DNA of 7,751 bases from UBA3818 sp051881895 (lineage in GTDB: Bacteria; Bacillota; Clostridia; Oscillospirales; Ruminococcaceae): positions 1 through 7,751 of the forward strand of contig JBJEQT010000152.1 of assembly GCA_051881895.1 (NCBI GenBank), read 5' to 3'. The notes under the pieces were generated by a model. It saw only the letters and a program-made list of their open reading frames with translations. It had not been told where the DNA came from and made no database searches. Each line of letters opens with the position of its first letter. Position 1 is the first letter of the stretch. Positions 6,314-7,751 of this stretch are shown in pieces. The translations under genes were made by a program, and so were the position numbers.

Positions 6314-6816
6314 ACAATATTGTGCTGTTCGGGTTTATGGGATGCGGAAAATCCACTGTCGGTGCGCTGCTGGCGCAGCGGGCCGGCTTGACTATGCTGG
6401 ATACGGATGCTTATCTGGAGCAGAAATATCAGCGTTCCATTCCGGAAATTTTTGCCTCGGACGGCGAAGATGCTTTCCGGCAAATGGAGCGACAGGTCTG
6501 CCGGGAACTGGCAGGCCGGACCGGACTGGTTTTGTGCTGCGGCGGCGGTACCGTGCTGGACGATGAGAACGCGCAGATTCTCGCCCAAAGCGGGACAATG
6601 GTATTTCTGGACGCGGCGTTTTCGGTCTGCTACGACCGCATCCGGGAGAGTGATCGTCCGCTGGTGCGGCGCAACAGCAAAGAAGGGCTGCAGGAAATTT
6701 TTGAACGGCGCCGGCCGATGTATCTGTCCAGAGCGCAGATTACGGCTGACGCGTCTCTTCCTCCGGCGCAGGTAACAGACGCCGTGCTGGGGGCGCTGCA
6801 GCAAGGAAAAGAATAA
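6310..6816 (+). CDS. aroK: Shikimate kinase
   Basis: Phosphorylates shikimate to shikimate-3-phosphate with ATP, the step directly after AroE. At 168 residues it is a normal single-domain member of the P-loop NMP-kinase-like fold. Walker A is GFMGCGKST (8-16). DTD (31-33) binds magnesium and shikimate. FASDGEDAFRQME (48-60) contains the shikimate-binding arginine R57. GGGT (78-81) is the Walker B-side glycine loop, and the lid arginine is R116 in DRPLV. The ATG overlaps the aroE stop as ATGA, with GGAGG (6298-6302) seven bases upstream inside the aroE end, so the two are translationally coupled. AroK and aroL are not distinguishable by sequence alone; aroK is used as the general symbol. Confidence 0.95.
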   Translation: MNNIVLFGFMGCGKSTVGALLAQRAGLTMLDTDAYLEQKYQRSIPEIFASDGEDAFRQMERQVCRELAGRTGLVLCCGGGTVLDDENAQILAQSGTMVFLDAAFSVCYDRIRESDRPLVRRNSKEGLQEIFERRRPMYLSRAQITADASLPPAQVTDAVLGALQQGKE

Positions 6817-6883
6817 AAAACAAAGAAAATTCCGGAATAGAACGTTGAAGATGGCATATGCTACGAAAAAGGGAGGGCGAGCA

Positions 6884-7360
6884 ATGCAGAAAAAGGCCAA
6901 GCATGTATATGAATCCAAGACAACGCAGATCCAAATTCTGATGCCTCGGCATATTAACGGATACAATCGGCTGTTCGGCGGACAACTGGTGGAATGGATC
7001 GATGTGGTTGCGGCAGTGACCGCACGCCGCCATTCCGGCTGCAACGTGACCACCGCCTGTATTGACAATCTGCAATTTCAGGCCGGGGCCCACGCGAACA
7101 GTACCATCGTGATCGAAGGGCAGATGACCTGGGTGGGGCGCACCTCCATGGAAGTGCGGGTAGACACTTTTGTCGAAGAGCTGAATGGGAAAAAGACCCA
7201 TATCAACCGGGCGTATTTAATCATGGTAGCGCTGGATGAAAATGAGAATCCCACCCCGGTTCCGGAACTCTTGTGTGATACCGATGAAGAAAAAGCGGAG
7301 CTGGAAGCCGGAAAAAAGCGGGCGGAGCTGCGCAAAGAGCGGCGGAAAAAGAATTTTTAA
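6884..7360 (+). CDS. Hotdog-fold acyl-CoA thioesterase (YciA/ACOT-like)
   Basis: Predicted cytosolic hydrolase that splits acyl-CoA to free acid and CoA; chain-length preference cannot be read from sequence. The 158-residue protein has a single hotdog domain. The family signature is MPRHINGYNRLFGGQLVEWID (20-40) with the likely catalytic Asp40, followed by VTTACIDNLQF (55-65) and the central strand block around GQMTWVGRTSMEV (79-91). The C-terminal tail after about 137 is highly charged and Lys/Arg-rich, common in Firmicutes homologues. GGGAGG (6871-6876), seven bases before the ATG at 6884, fixes the start; an in-frame TTG 13 codons earlier lacks such a site. No terminator and no convincing promoter lie in the 67 bases after aroK, so it is probably co-transcribed with aroE-aroK, though its reaction is not part of the shikimate pathway. 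Confidence 0.88.
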   Translation: MQKKAKHVYESKTTQIQILMPRHINGYNRLFGGQLVEWIDVVAAVTARRHSGCNVTTACIDNLQFQAGAHANSTIVIEGQMTWVGRTSMEVRVDTFVEELNGKKTHINRAYLIMVALDENENPTPVPELLCDTDEEKAELEAGKKRAELRKERRKKNF

Positions 7361-7367
7361 AAAGAGC

Positions 7368-7409
7368 ATAAAAAGGAGCGTGAGGCAGCTGCCTCACGCT
7401 CCTTTTTAT
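7368..7409. terminator. Perfect palindromic terminator after the thioesterase gene
   Basis: A 42-base perfect palindrome with 21-base arms centred at 7388/7389 (core GGAGCGTGAGGCAG / CTGCCTCACGCTCC), flanked by A5 on the left and T5 on the right. It therefore works as an intrinsic terminator in either direction. It starts 7 bases past the thioesterase stop. A hairpin would have a minimal AGCU loop. Its symmetry suggests it also blocks transcription from the right. Confidence 0.93.
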
Positions 7410-7644
7410 AACGTGGAGGTGTTTGAAGAACCCTTTGCCGCCGCGCTTTCCTCCAGGTTCCTATCTTTCGGCGTTTTTCCGTGAAATCGGAAGGATAAAA
7501 GAATAGGCATTGTTGGGCTTCCGTTCCCAATAGCGGTCCGAAAAGCTGTATGTATCCATATATAAGTTATTTCCTGCTCATTCAATCATTTTCTTGCAAA
7601 AACCACAGTAACGGTGATATATTTAGGATAAGTAACGATAATTT
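7410..7644. other. Non-coding, A+T-rich stretch with no identified gene
   Basis: No reading frame with a believable start and family resemblance was found on either strand. By hand count, 7561-7680 has 41 G or C in 120 bases, well below the genes to the left. A minus-strand 32-codon frame (7559-7461) begins with ATG ten bases after AGGAAA, but I do not recognise its product. On the minus strand, 7645 down to about 7590 may hold frameshifted remnants of the HsdS-like frame to its right. Confidence 0.5.
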
Positions 7645-7751
7645 TCACTCGTAGTCCAAAGGCGTTCTTGAGAGATTACCCATGCGAAAAACCAGACTTC
7701 CAGTGTCGGAATAGTATTGCGCCCAACCACGAGAACCACTTGTGATATATT
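7645..7751 (-). pseudogene. HsdS-like fragment (type I restriction specificity subunit), broken and cut by the window edge
   Basis: Reading the minus strand from the right edge (frame beginning at 7749), 34 codons run to a TGA at 7645-7647. The peptide contains ITSGSRGWAQYYSDTGS followed by LVFRMGNLSRTPLDYE. This resembles the conserved start of a target-recognition domain in HsdS proteins (pattern SGSRGWA-x-YYS-x-x-G followed by an R-x-x-NL stretch). HsdS recognises the DNA target of type I restriction-modification complexes. A full subunit is around 400 residues and would run hundreds of bases past this point, yet the frame stops at once. Short fragments in the other two frames (ENYRYLS, then PKYITVTVVFARK) look like frameshifted continuation. 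So it is a decayed gene, or the end of a recombining silent hsdS cassette. The assignment is from memory of the family, not a search. Confidence 0.5.

Noticed and set aside
6124..7068. Minus-strand 314-codon open frame across aroE, aroK and the thioesterase start
   Set aside because: It is antisense to three well-identified genes, with no ribosome binding site and no family resemblance.
7461..7559. Minus-strand 32-codon frame starting MDTYSFSDRYWERK with AGGAAA ten bases upstream
   Set aside because: It is protein-like in appearance but too short, of unknown family, and in a region that otherwise looks decayed; not enough to call a gene.

Overview
The window is chromosomal DNA, GC-rich for most of its length, from a low-GC-phylum Gram-positive lineage. 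It is most likely a gut-type Clostridia/Oscillospirales bacterium. The reasons are a glmS-ribozyme leader, strong AGGAGG-type ribosome binding sites, sigma-A promoters with 17-base spacers, a short Firmicutes-like acyl carrier protein, and an archaeal/eukaryotic-type prolyl-tRNA synthetase. Genus assignment is inference; no search could be run.

Layout. Minus-strand block (43-5354), read right to left: acpP (acyl carrier protein), proS (prolyl-tRNA synthetase), an Rsm22-family methyltransferase, and glmS (glucosamine-6-phosphate synthase). Each is followed by its own intrinsic terminator. Three of the four have a clear sigma-A promoter (acpP, proS, glmS), so these are mostly single-gene transcription units and not one operon. 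The 430-base gap upstream of glmS holds a promoter, a long leader and a recognisable glmS self-cleaving ribozyme. Plus-strand block (5414-7409): a promoter, then aroE (shikimate dehydrogenase), aroK (shikimate kinase; ATGA overlap with aroE) and a hotdog-fold acyl-CoA thioesterase, closed by a perfect palindromic terminator. The acpP and aroE promoters are divergent in the shared 5291-5476 gap.

From 7410 to the right edge the sequence becomes A+T-richer and holds no intact gene. At the very edge, on the minus strand, is a short broken reading frame resembling the specificity subunit (HsdS) of a type I restriction-modification system. This suggests the right boundary touches a decayed or variable accessory region.

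Functionally the genes are housekeeping: cell-wall precursor synthesis (GlmS, under metabolite-sensing ribozyme control), translation (ProRS and a probable ribosome-assembly methyltransferase), fatty-acid synthesis (ACP), aromatic amino acid synthesis (AroE, AroK) and acyl-CoA turnover. I found no convincing new multi-gene system. The items most worth a second look are the ribozyme leader, the bacterial Rsm22 protein with a four-cysteine cluster, and the HsdS remnant.
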